From: a virus
Strand: one strand, 5' to 3'
DNA length: 31,791 nt
IMG/VR virus record: IMGVR_UViG_3300031758_000339
Span: 1-31,791 of that record
Position numbers and translations under genes: made by a program
Notes under the pieces: generated by a model
Seen by the model: only the letters and a program-made list of their open reading frames with translations
Told to the model about the DNA's origin: nothing
Databases searched by the model: none
Shown: positions 6,562 to 12,337 of the stretch, piece by piece
How the letters are laid out: every line of letters starts with the position of its first letter
Position numbering within the stretch: the first letter of the stretch is position 1

Positions 6562-6803
6562 CACGCCCTCCCGCGGTCGCGGCGGTCGAGGTACGTGATC
6601 CGGTCCTCGTGGGCCTGGATGGCCCGCTCGGTCGCGGCGGAGTTGAAACAAGGCCCCATGTCGAAGATCAGCGGCGGCGGGAGCTGCGGCTCGGCCTTCG
6701 CCTTCGCCGCCGCCTCCCGCTCCTCGCGGATTTCGTGGTCCACGTCGTCGATCATCGCGTTCCAGTCGCGGTTCTCCCGCATGCGGTCAGAATGGGATGG
6801 CAT
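6561..6803 (-). CDS. 80-residue charged protein, unknown
   Basis: ATG 6803 has GAGGAGG nine bases upstream and overlaps the end of the SSB-like gene by 17 bp. The sequence alternates charged helices (DWNAMIDDVDHEIREEREAA; AIQAHEDRITYLDRRDRGRA) around a short Pro-rich middle (PQLPPPLIFDMGP). It should be soluble and helical, perhaps a small partner of the SSB-like protein. No family is recognised. Confidence 0.65.
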   Translation of the reverse strand: MPSHSDRMRENRDWNAMIDDVDHEIREEREAAAKAKAEPQLPPPLIFDMGPCFNSAATERAIQAHEDRITYLDRRDRGRA

Positions 6804-7257
6804 CGGTGCCGGCCTCCTCTTGGAAGTCCGCGTGTGCCTTCGCCGCCTGGCTGCGGGCCGGGGCCCGCTTCGCTGGTGCTGCCTCTTGTGGCGGGAGGAA
6901 CTTCCGCACGTTGGCGAACGTCTTCCCGTTGTTCCCCAGCCGGTGGTAGATCTCCGCCTCGAGGCGGCGGCCGACCAGGTCGCCGGCCTCGGTCGCCTTC
7001 CACTCGGCAGGCGAGAGCCCCAGCGACCGGGCCAGCGTCCCGACGATGCGGGCCGCCCAGTCCTTGTCCTTCGGCAGCGAGACCCACACCCACGAAATGG
7101 CCTTGTCGTCGTGGGCGAGGACGACCGTAAGGTTCGTGTCGCTCTCCGCGACCCGCGTGATCTGGAACGCGTGCGTACCCTCCGGCACGATCTGCCGCTC
7201 GGCGTACACCGGGGCCGATGGTTCGTCGGCCGGAAAATCGTCGAATCCCCAATCCAT
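6787..7257 (-). CDS. single-stranded DNA-binding-like protein
   Basis: 156 residues, ATG 7257 with AAGGAG seven bases upstream. Strand-rich residues 20-120 (VPEGTHAFQITRV, LTVVLAHDD, ISWVWVSLP, LEAEIYHRLGNNGKTFANV) suit an OB-fold or DUF669-like core. An Ala/Lys/Pro linker (about 125-145) then leads to an acidic end finishing TDAIPF. A flexible linker with a terminal acidic xxIPF tip is the hallmark of bacterial SSB, where it docks partner repair proteins. Adjacent recombinase and Sak4-like ATPase genes support a role protecting and presenting ssDNA during annealing or replication. The core is divergent, so the assignment rests on tip, shape and context. Confidence 0.65.
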   Translation of the reverse strand: MDWGFDDFPADEPSAPVYAERQIVPEGTHAFQITRVAESDTNLTVVLAHDDKAISWVWVSLPKDKDWAARIVGTLARSLGLSPAEWKATEAGDLVGRRLEAEIYHRLGNNGKTFANVRKFLPPQEAAPAKRAPARSQAAKAHADFQEEAGTDAIPF

Positions 7258-7277
7258 GGAAAAACTCCTTGAAGGTG

Positions 7278-8114
7278 TCAGTCAATCGAAACGAGCACGG
7301 GTGTTTGGGGCGCGTGCTGCCGCACCTGGCCCCAGTCGATGTAGGCCTGGGCGGCGAGCGACGCCGTCCGGTGGCCCAGGTGGATAGTCGCCTTGCCGGG
7401 CGAGGAGATCTCGATGTGAGTCGCCCCGCTCCTGCGCAGGAACTTGGAAGTCCCAGGTAGGCCGCATGCGTCCAGGTGGAGCCGCATCAGCCGCATCGCC
7501 TGGCGAGGCTTGCAGGCCCAGCCCAGGATCCGCCCGTCGGGCGAGTCTTTGAGCATCGCGCGGCACGCGGCCACGCAGGCCGGCGAGAGCACCTTGACGA
7601 TGCCGTCGCCGGTCTTCGACTGCGTCCACCGGAGAACGTCGCCGTCGAGGTTGTCGCCGGCGAGCCTCCAGAGGTCGCCGTGACGGCTCCCGCACTCGTA
7701 GCCCAGGAGCATCCACGTTCGCAGCAAAAGCCCCTTGTCGGCCCCGCTGCGAAGCCTGCGGCCGTCGTGGGCGTGGGTCTGCTCGATCCCGTGCCGGAGT
7801 TGCTCCACGGTCCAGGCCCGCGTGGGCGGCTTGCGGGCCTTGATCCGCATCACGCCGCGCGGCAGCTCGTCCACGAGCCCCTGCTCGTAGGCGTCACGCC
7901 AGAGCGACATCAGGATCGTCCGCTCGCTGCGGACCGTGACCGCCGACACCTGTTCCAGGCGGCTGCGGAGGTACGCGTTGATCCGCTCGGCCGAGATGGT
8001 CGAGACCCGGCCCGCGATCCGCTTCACGTTGCCCTGGTGGGCAGCGCTGACGGACCGCTGGGAGAGGTACTTCTTCGCCACGACCGAGAACGTGAGGATT
8101 TCAGGTCGTGGCAT
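7278..8114 (-). CDS. second tyrosine recombinase, HxxR histidine replaced
   Basis: 278 residues, ATG 8114 with AAGGAGG upstream, overlapping the ATPase gene by 14 bp. An N-terminal SAM-like core-binding domain (about 1-95) precedes a catalytic domain. R144 (CGSRHGDLWRL), K167 (TQSKTGD), R227 (KFLRRSGAT), H248 (HLGHRTAS) and Y258 (AQAYIDWG) are in place. The first position of HxxR is Lys224 rather than His. Tyrosine recombinases cut and rejoin DNA through the Tyr. It sits in the replication operon, not beside the att region, and is separate from the plus-strand integrase. It may resolve multimers, act on another site, or be a domesticated DNA-binding relative. Some active family members tolerate changes at this His. 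Confidence 0.85.
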   Translation of the reverse strand: MPRPEILTFSVVAKKYLSQRSVSAAHQGNVKRIAGRVSTISAERINAYLRSRLEQVSAVTVRSERTILMSLWRDAYEQGLVDELPRGVMRIKARKPPTRAWTVEQLRHGIEQTHAHDGRRLRSGADKGLLLRTWMLLGYECGSRHGDLWRLAGDNLDGDVLRWTQSKTGDGIVKVLSPACVAACRAMLKDSPDGRILGWACKPRQAMRLMRLHLDACGLPGTSKFLRRSGATHIEISSPGKATIHLGHRTASLAAQAYIDWGQVRQHAPQTPVLVSID

Positions 8115-9063
8115 CGGCGGCCTCCTTCGGCTCGATCTCGTCGTGCCGCGCGTTGGCCCGGTCGGTCAGGTCGCTCCACTCGTCGTCGGAGAGCTTTCCC
8201 TCCGAGAGGAGCGTGTCGATGCGGTCGACGTACTGGGCCAGCTTCTTGACCGTCGGTGCGGTCGCGATGCACTCCGCGATTTGGTCGAAGAGCGCGGCCC
8301 CCGGCGCGGCCGCTTGGGCGGTCGGCCGCGCCGGGGTTGAAGGCGGCGGTGATGGAGGAGCACCGCCGGGCCGCTGCTGTCCGTTGTTCAGCCACGCCGC
8401 GAGCTGCCGGCCGAGATCCTCGCCGGCTTCGCGGATCACCGCGTCCTTCAGGAACGCGGCGCGGGTCTTCGTGACGACCAGGTCGTGGTCCTGGGTCACG
8501 TCGCCCACGACCGTGAACTCGTACTCGAGGCCGTCCCGCTGGACCGGCTGGAGCCCGACCTTTCGGACCTGGTTCCGGCCGCCGACGTTCTCGACCACGT
8601 ACTCGACTTTCGATCGCAGCGTGCAGATGACGTGCATCGGCGCGCCCAGGATCGCGTCGACCAGGGCGTTATGCCGGGGCGTGGCATCCCGCCAGGCCCC
8701 GAAGTTGCCGCCGCCCTGGTTCCGCTTCCCGGCCTTGTCGACGTATTCGAGGATGCCGCCCTTCCCGGCCCACGCGTGCGAGAGGCTGTCGATCACGAGC
8801 GTCGAGTAGCCGCCGGCCGCGGCGTCCTGGATCGCCTCCAGGAACCGCTCGACCTCGTAGCTGTCCAGCTCGTTGACATCGAAGTCGAGGCCGCGCTCGC
8901 CACTGTAGAGGCTGGCAGAGCCTCGCTCCGTGTCGATCACCGCCACGCGGCCGCCCAGGCCGGCGGCGATCCGGAGCGCCGTCATCGTCTTCCCGCTGCC
9001 AGCGGGTCCGATCAGTCCGAGCCGCAGCTTCGCCGCGGCCTTTGTTGCCTTCTGAAAGCCCAT
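8101..9063 (-). CDS. RecA-fold ATPase, Sak4-like (AAA_24 type)
   Basis: 320 residues. The start is taken as ATG 9063 because GGAGG lies eight bases upstream; another ATG at 9069 is too near the site. Walker A GPAGSGKT is at residues 19-26 and Walker B STLVIDS at 87-93, within a RecA-like core (VIDTERGSASLYS; ICTLRSKVEYVVE). A Pro/Ala linker follows at about 230-255, then a helical C-terminal region of unclear function. The core and length fit phage AAA_24 proteins; Sak4-type members anneal single strands together with an SSB, and the SSB-like gene lies two genes downstream. It is probably the phage's recombination mediator. A different AAA role in replication cannot be excluded. Confidence 0.8.
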   Translation of the reverse strand: MGFQKATKAAAKLRLGLIGPAGSGKTMTALRIAAGLGGRVAVIDTERGSASLYSGERGLDFDVNELDSYEVERFLEAIQDAAAGGYSTLVIDSLSHAWAGKGGILEYVDKAGKRNQGGGNFGAWRDATPRHNALVDAILGAPMHVICTLRSKVEYVVENVGGRNQVRKVGLQPVQRDGLEYEFTVVGDVTQDHDLVVTKTRAAFLKDAVIREAGEDLGRQLAAWLNNGQQRPGGAPPSPPPSTPARPTAQAAAPGAALFDQIAECIATAPTVKKLAQYVDRIDTLLSEGKLSDDEWSDLTDRANARHDEIEPKEAADATT

Positions 9064-9065
9064 GA

Positions 9066-9296
9066 TCATTCCCTCCAGTTAGTGTCGCCGCGGGCGGTCT
9101 CCGCCCCCCGCAGCTCGATCTTGCATCCCTTGCCAGGCCGCCTCCGGCGGCATCCTGCGGAAGGGCAATCCGTGCCCCTCCGCTCCTCATGAATCTTCAA
9201 GGCGACCAGGGCGACCGCCGCGACCGAGACGACGAACAGCGTCACGGCGGCGGAGCAGGCGGCCAGGATCAGCCCGTCGACTAGTTCCATGCTCAT
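9066..9296 (-). CDS. small single-pass membrane protein
   Basis: 76 residues from ATG 9296, which overlaps the TGA of the upstream gene; ATG 9302 is an alternative start two codons earlier. One long hydrophobic segment (about residues 6-33, LILAACSAAVTLFVVSVAAV) is followed by a basic, Cys-containing tail (TDCPSAGCRRRRPGKGCK). Probably N-out/C-in in the inner membrane, by the positive-inside rule. The function is unknown; small membrane proteins in early phage operons are sometimes host-takeover or superinfection-exclusion factors. Coupling to the ATPase gene (overlap within 4 bp) shows it is translated as part of the operon. Confidence 0.6.
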   Translation of the reverse strand: MSMELVDGLILAACSAAVTLFVVSVAAVALVALKIHEERRGTDCPSAGCRRRRPGKGCKIELRGAETARGDTNWRE

Positions 9297-9541
9297 CGCC
9301 ATGTCTCTCCGGTTTCGTCCTCGGCCAGTGGCCGCCACTCGTCGAGCGCGGTCTTCGCCCGGAGCATCAGCACGGCCCCGGCGCGAATGTGGTAGGTGTT
9401 GATCCCGACCGGCGTCATGTCGGCGATGAGCCGCTCGAGCACGCGGCCCGGGCCGGCCAGTCGCCGCAGCGCGTCGGCCCGGCGGCGGACCCACGCGTCG
9501 CGTTCCTTCTCGCGGTGATGTGCGGATCGCGGCTTCGCCAT
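9293..9541 (-). CDS. 82-residue basic protein, unknown
   Basis: ATG 9541 lies four bases after the stop of the preceding gene, with only a GGAG-type site. The N-terminal half is a long Arg-rich helix (KERDAWVRRRADALRRLAG). The second half (ADMTPVGINTYHIRAGAVLM, LDEWRPLAED) looks like a small alpha/beta unit. No family is recognised. A nucleic-acid binding role is possible from charge alone. Confidence 0.6.
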   Translation of the reverse strand: MAKPRSAHHREKERDAWVRRRADALRRLAGPGRVLERLIADMTPVGINTYHIRAGAVLMLRAKTALDEWRPLAEDETGETWR

Positions 9542-9544
9542 GGC

Positions 9545-9790
9545 TCAGAACTCCGCGAGCTGCGAGGCGTCGATCGTGTAGCTGACGCCGGCGTCGTCGC
9601 GGACGACGATCGAGCCGAACTCCGTGAACTGCTGAATCCGGCCGGGGCGGGGGAACGCCCCGACCATATGCTGGAACCAGACGGAGTCGCCGACGCTGGG
9701 CAGCAGGCCGCGTCGGCCGTAGGTCTCGGCCATCCCTGCGGCGGCCGCGGCGGCCTCCGCGTCACCCGGCATCCGATTGATGGCATCCAT
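9545..9790 (-). CDS. 81-residue small beta-barrel-like protein
   Basis: ATG 9790 is preceded by AGGAG at good distance. After an Ala-rich N-terminal helix, the segments VGDSVWFQHMVGAFPRPGRI, GSIVVRDDAG and SYTIDASQLAEF give the alternating strand pattern of a small SH3- or KOW-like barrel, often used for RNA or protein contact. The family is not known. It is downstream of a possible 23-residue peptide and the palindrome at 9921-9937, so it may be among the first genes read from a promoter in that gap. Confidence 0.65.
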   Translation of the reverse strand: MDAINRMPGDAEAAAAAAGMAETYGRRGLLPSVGDSVWFQHMVGAFPRPGRIQQFTEFGSIVVRDDAGVSYTIDASQLAEF

Positions 9791-9826
9791 GCCAAGTCTC
9801 CTGATCGTGAAAACGGTCGCGTGAAA

Positions 9827-9898
9827 TTAGCCGGCGAGGCCGGCGGAAAGAACACGAAGAAGAACGATTGCCAACTCGATCCAGACCGTGACGTTCAT
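9827..9898 (-). CDS. possible 23-residue hydrophobic peptide
   Basis: ATG at 9898-9896 is preceded by GGAGG five bases upstream, one of the best ribosome sites in this stretch, and the frame ends at TAA 9829-9827. The peptide starts MNVTVWIELAIVLL and ends SAGLAG; nearly all residues between are hydrophobic with one Arg, so it would span or insert in a membrane. It could be a real micropeptide, or a leader whose translation controls the gene at 9790. Too short to judge by composition. Confidence 0.4.
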   Translation of the reverse strand: MNVTVWIELAIVLLRVLSAGLAG

Positions 9899-9920
9899 AT
9901 GTGCCTCCATGCACTGAATC

Positions 9921-9937
9921 ACTTCGAGCGTCGAAGT
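9921..9937. promoter_or_regulatory. 17-bp dyad, candidate operator of the early operon
   Basis: ACTTCGA (9921-9927) and TCGAAGT (9931-9937) are perfect inverted arms around GCG. The dyad lies 23 bases before the micropeptide ATG, in a 268-bp gap (9791-10058) holding the most A+T-rich patch in this part (about 9960-10010, with a 7-T run at 10001-10007). A short hairpin CCCGCG/CGCGGG with a 5-nt loop is at 10021-10037. I see no clear -35/-10 pair. Taken together, this is the most promoter-like gap in the leftward early genes. Confidence 0.4.
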
Positions 9938-10058
9938 CATCCATGACGTGACGCGGAAGGTAGTCAATAGATCGTGAATTGATCAAGCCCAGGATCAGAA
10001 TTTTTTTGGCAGGGGCTTTTCCCGCGAGAAACGCGGGGTTCGCGGGCCGCCGGCGCTG

Positions 10059-10370
10059 CTAGCGTCCGGTGGCCTGGGAGATCATGTCGGAGAGCTGGCC
10101 CTTCGTGACGCCCTCCGGGACGACGAGGCCGAGCTGCTCCGCGTAGGCGAGCTGGCGATCAGTGGGCGGATCGGCTCGCCAGGCCTTCGGCATCCGCGGC
10201 CACGACAGGACCGACGCGGCGATCGCCAGGGCGGAGGCCGCGGCGACGAGGAGGCTCGGCTTCTGGCCGAATAGGCTGGCGAACAGCAGGAACACGGACA
10301 CGCCGGCGACGAGGGCCAGGCCGCCGGCACGGACGGCGTAGCGTCCGCCTTCGATCAGCAGCTCGAGCAC
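10059..10370 (-). CDS. membrane protein with a C-terminal helical motif
   Basis: 103 residues, ATG 10370. Two hydrophobic segments, about 15-34 (AGGLALVAGVSVFLLFASLF) and 41-57 (LLVAAASALAIAASVLS), make a hairpin in the membrane. The cytoplasmic tail ends PPTDRQLAYAEQLGLVVPEG and TKGQLSDMISQATGR. This tail pattern (xPTxxQLxYAxxLGxxxPxxxTxGELSxLI) is recurrent in bacterial and phage proteins as a small helical, SAP-like module, but here it is attached to a membrane hairpin. No specific function can be given. It follows the excisionase candidate with a 22-bp gap. Confidence 0.7.
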   Translation of the reverse strand: MLELLIEGGRYAVRAGGLALVAGVSVFLLFASLFGQKPSLLVAAASALAIAASVLSWPRMPKAWRADPPTDRQLAYAEQLGLVVPEGVTKGQLSDMISQATGR

Positions 10371-10392
10371 GACAACCTCCAGAGGATTCTGG

Positions 10393-10632
10393 TCAGGCCG
10401 CCGTGATTCCCTTTCGGGGCCGCCCGCCGCGCTTGGTTCTGGCCCGGGCCTTTTCCTTGCTCAGGCGCTCCACTTCGTCGAGATAGTAGAAGACCCGGCG
10501 AGGGGATTCCACCACGCGGTGCAGCTCGCCCGACAGGGCGAGCTTCCGGAAGTAGCTGTCGTCGCACCCAAACACCTTCGCGGCCTCGCGGGGCGATACC
10601 AGCTTCCGGCCCGTCTTCGGCTCGATCACCAT
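10393..10632 (-). CDS. small winged-helix DNA-binding protein, excisionase candidate
   Basis: 79 residues. ATG 10632 is chosen because GGAGG is eight bases upstream; ATG 10638 is only two bases from that site. Residues about 10-52 (LVSPREAAKVFGCDDSYFRK, LALSGELHRVVESPRRVFYY, LDEVERL) match MerR/excisionase-type winged helices, in which SPREAAK begins the recognition unit and a Tyr/Leu pair leads to the wing. The C-terminus is very basic (KARARTKRGGRPRKG). It is divergent from and next to the integrase gene, as is usual for recombination directionality factors. It could also repress the int promoter; both roles are common for such proteins. Confidence 0.7.
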   Translation of the reverse strand: MVIEPKTGRKLVSPREAAKVFGCDDSYFRKLALSGELHRVVESPRRVFYYLDEVERLSKEKARARTKRGGRPRKGITAA

Positions 10633-10677
10633 TGCCATAGCCTCCGATGCTAGGGGCGACGCTGCTCCATTCAAGCC

Positions 10678-10711
10678 CGCAGCCCGCTTGCCTTTCGGCC
10701 TGCGGGCTGCG
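10678..10711. promoter_or_regulatory. 10-bp-stem hairpin in the int/xis divergent gap
   Basis: CGCAGCCCGC (10678-10687) and GCGGGCTGCG (10702-10711) pair perfectly. The 14-nt loop between them contains a further GCC/GGC pair around TTTC, so the stem can lengthen to 13 bp with a small internal loop. It lies 46 bp upstream of the excisionase start and can form on either strand. No T run follows. It may be an attenuator of the divergent transcripts or part of the recombination site region. Confidence 0.45.
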
Positions 10712-10730
10712 TAGCGTTGATTTGGCCGCC

Positions 10731-10757
10731 GGTTGCGATCCCGTCGGGATTGCAACC
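10731..10757. promoter_or_regulatory. 12-bp-stem hairpin in the int/xis divergent gap
   Basis: GGTTGCGATCCC (10731-10742), loop GTC, GGGATTGCAACC (10746-10757): eleven Watson-Crick pairs and one G-U in a plus-strand RNA, followed by TTT. It is the second strong hairpin within 80 bp. It may end leftward or rightward leakage between the two operons, or be a dyad bound by the excisionase candidate. The remainder of this 268-bp gap (10633-10900) holds no open frame I can support. Confidence 0.45.
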
Positions 10758-10900
10758 TTTGGCAGTGGCGGGGACGGGAGGAAACTCTCGCGACCAACGG
10801 TGCGGCGGCCAACCGGCACCGGCGGAAAAACCGGAACCCGGCCAGGGAGGGGCGACACCGCACGGAAGTGTGACCTATCCCGTATTTGGAGGTTCACACC

Positions 10901-11800
10901 ATGACACTCAGCGCGTTCCTCGAAACCGTATACGTTCCCCTGCGTCTCCGCGGCCGCTCCCAGGAAAGTGTCCGGCTCCTGAAGCATGCCGTCACCCAGT
11001 TCAGCCGGTGGCTCGGCCGGCCGGCTCTGCTCGAGGACCTCGACGACCTGGTCGTCTCGCAGTGGCTCACGGCCCGGGGACAGAAGCTGTCCCCCAACTC
11101 CGTCGCCCGCGAGCGGAGCGGGATTCTCGCCCTCTGGAACTTCGCCCAGGCCCGCGGGCTCGTCCGCCTCCGGCCGGCCGTCGCGCCGGAGTTGATCCCG
11201 GAGCGGGTGCCGCGGGCGTTCACGACCGACGAGCTGGCGCGGCTCGCCGCCTCGGCCCGGCAGGCGAGCGGCTGGGTAGGGCCTGTGCCGGCGAGCGTGT
11301 TCTTCCCGGCCCTCGTCGCCGTCGGCCTAGAGACCGGCGAGCGGATCAACGCGATCCTCTCGACGCCGCGGCATTGTTGGAACCGGCCCACGCTGACGGT
11401 CCCCGCGGGCGTCAGGAAGGGCCGCAGGCAGGAGCGGGTGTACGAGCTGTCGCCGGAGGCCTCGGACCTGGTGGACCGCGTCACGGCCCACACGGGGCCG
11501 ACGGTCTTCTGGTGGATGGCCTCTGGCACCGCGTTGCGGAAGCGATGGAAGACGATCACCAAGCGGGCCGGCCTCGGTGAGGGCCGCGAGGTCCAGTTCC
11601 ACGCGTTGCGGCGGTCGACCGCGTCGCACCTGGCGGCGGCCGGCCTAGACGCGACTGCCTTCCTCGGCCACTCGTCCGACCGGATCACTCGCCGGAGCTA
11701 CCTCGACCCTCGCGTCGTCGACGCCCGCCGGCCGAAGGCCTGGCAGGCGATGCCGCGGATATTCAAGCCAGACGAGGATCCACCGGCGAAGACGGCGTAG
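10901..11800 (+). CDS. int: tyrosine recombinase (phage integrase)
   Basis: 299 residues. ATG 10901 has GGAGG eight bases upstream; an earlier ATG at 10886 lies before that site. An N-terminal core-binding domain (about 1-95) precedes a catalytic domain with all six positions present: R148 (TGERINAIL), K173 (VRKGRRQ), H234 and R237 (FHALRRST), H257 (LGHSSDR) and Y267 (RSYLDPR). It would recombine attP with a host attB to integrate the element. It is the only convincing plus-strand gene, divergent from the excisionase candidate and convergent with the gene ending at 11882. A 6-bp inverted repeat (10868-10873 and 10894-10899) overlaps its ribosome site and might hinder translation. Confidence 0.92.
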   Translation: MTLSAFLETVYVPLRLRGRSQESVRLLKHAVTQFSRWLGRPALLEDLDDLVVSQWLTARGQKLSPNSVARERSGILALWNFAQARGLVRLRPAVAPELIPERVPRAFTTDELARLAASARQASGWVGPVPASVFFPALVAVGLETGERINAILSTPRHCWNRPTLTVPAGVRKGRRQERVYELSPEASDLVDRVTAHTGPTVFWWMASGTALRKRWKTITKRAGLGEGREVQFHALRRSTASHLAAAGLDATAFLGHSSDRITRRSYLDPRVVDARRPKAWQAMPRIFKPDEDPPAKTA

Positions 11801-11846
11801 CGTCCCCGGATTTTGCCGACCGTCGAATCCTATGCGTCGCGATCCG

Positions 11847-11859
11847 TGCGACCGTCGCA
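11847..11859. promoter_or_regulatory. 13-bp dyad after the integrase gene
   Basis: TGCGAC, C, GTCGCA is a perfect inverted repeat in the 81-bp gap between the convergent integrase (ending 11800) and the gene ending at 11882. A one-base centre does not suit an RNA loop, so a protein-bound site is more likely; phage attP often lies beside int. I see no direct evidence of a crossover core. Confidence 0.25.
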
Positions 11860-11881
11860 GCCTGCCCCCGGCGGCGGAGGT

Positions 11882-12337
11882 CTAGCCCTCGCACTCCGCC
11901 CAGCACGCGGCATACCCTGCGGTGTCGACGAGGTTGTCGTGATGGGGTCGTTCCTGATGGCGGGCGAGCTTGTCGAGGATCATGATCTGTGCCCAGTCGG
12001 CCACGGTCAGCGGCTCGCGGAGCTTGTGGCCCATGATCGCGTTGATCGCTCCGACAGTTCTCGCGAAATGCTCGGCCGCGGGGCCGTAGGTTTGCCGCCG
12101 CTGGCGGATCGTCCGGGCCGTCTCGTCGAGGAGTCGCTCGCCGGCGTTCGCGTTGTCGACCGCGTGCTCCGTTTCGTCCTGCTCGCTCACTTCGTCTGCC
12201 TCCTGGTAGTGTCGAATCATGTGGATGGCCTGAATGAGAAGCCCGGCCAACGCGCCCGACGTGCCGGTATAAGCGCCGGAGAATTGCCGCGCCCGCTGCT
12301 CCGCGTCCCGCAGCTCGTCCTCGGTGAGCCAGTACAT
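11882..12337 (-). CDS. DUF6378-like protein
   Basis: 151 residues, ATG 12337 overlapping the TGA of the phosphoesterase gene (ATGA). The C-terminal half matches the pattern I know from the phage DUF6378 family: RRQTYGPAAEHFARTVGAI, then MGHKLREPLTVADWAQIMIL, DKLARHQERPHHDNLVDTAG and YAACWAE. The family is all-helical and of unproven function; related helical domains hydrolyse nucleotides (MazG-like), which suggests nucleotide-pool handling. The N-terminal 75 residues (TEDELRDAEQRARQFSG, acidic linker) are not recognised. It is paired with a metallophosphoesterase, so the two may act together. Confidence 0.7.
   Translation of the reverse strand: MYWLTEDELRDAEQRARQFSGAYTGTSGALAGLLIQAIHMIRHYQEADEVSEQDETEHAVDNANAGERLLDETARTIRQRRQTYGPAAEHFARTVGAINAIMGHKLREPLTVADWAQIMILDKLARHQERPHHDNLVDTAGYAACWAECEG

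Noticed and set aside
9762-9986. 74-codon minus-strand frame over the early leader
   Set aside because: Its start has no ribosome site, composition is random (Ser/Arg/His), and it overlaps the palindrome and the better supported micropeptide and 81-residue gene.
9980-10008. Weak hairpin TGATC/GATCA followed by a run of seven T on the plus strand
   Set aside because: Looks like a rho-independent terminator, but the stem is only 5 bp and no plus-strand gene lies upstream of it.
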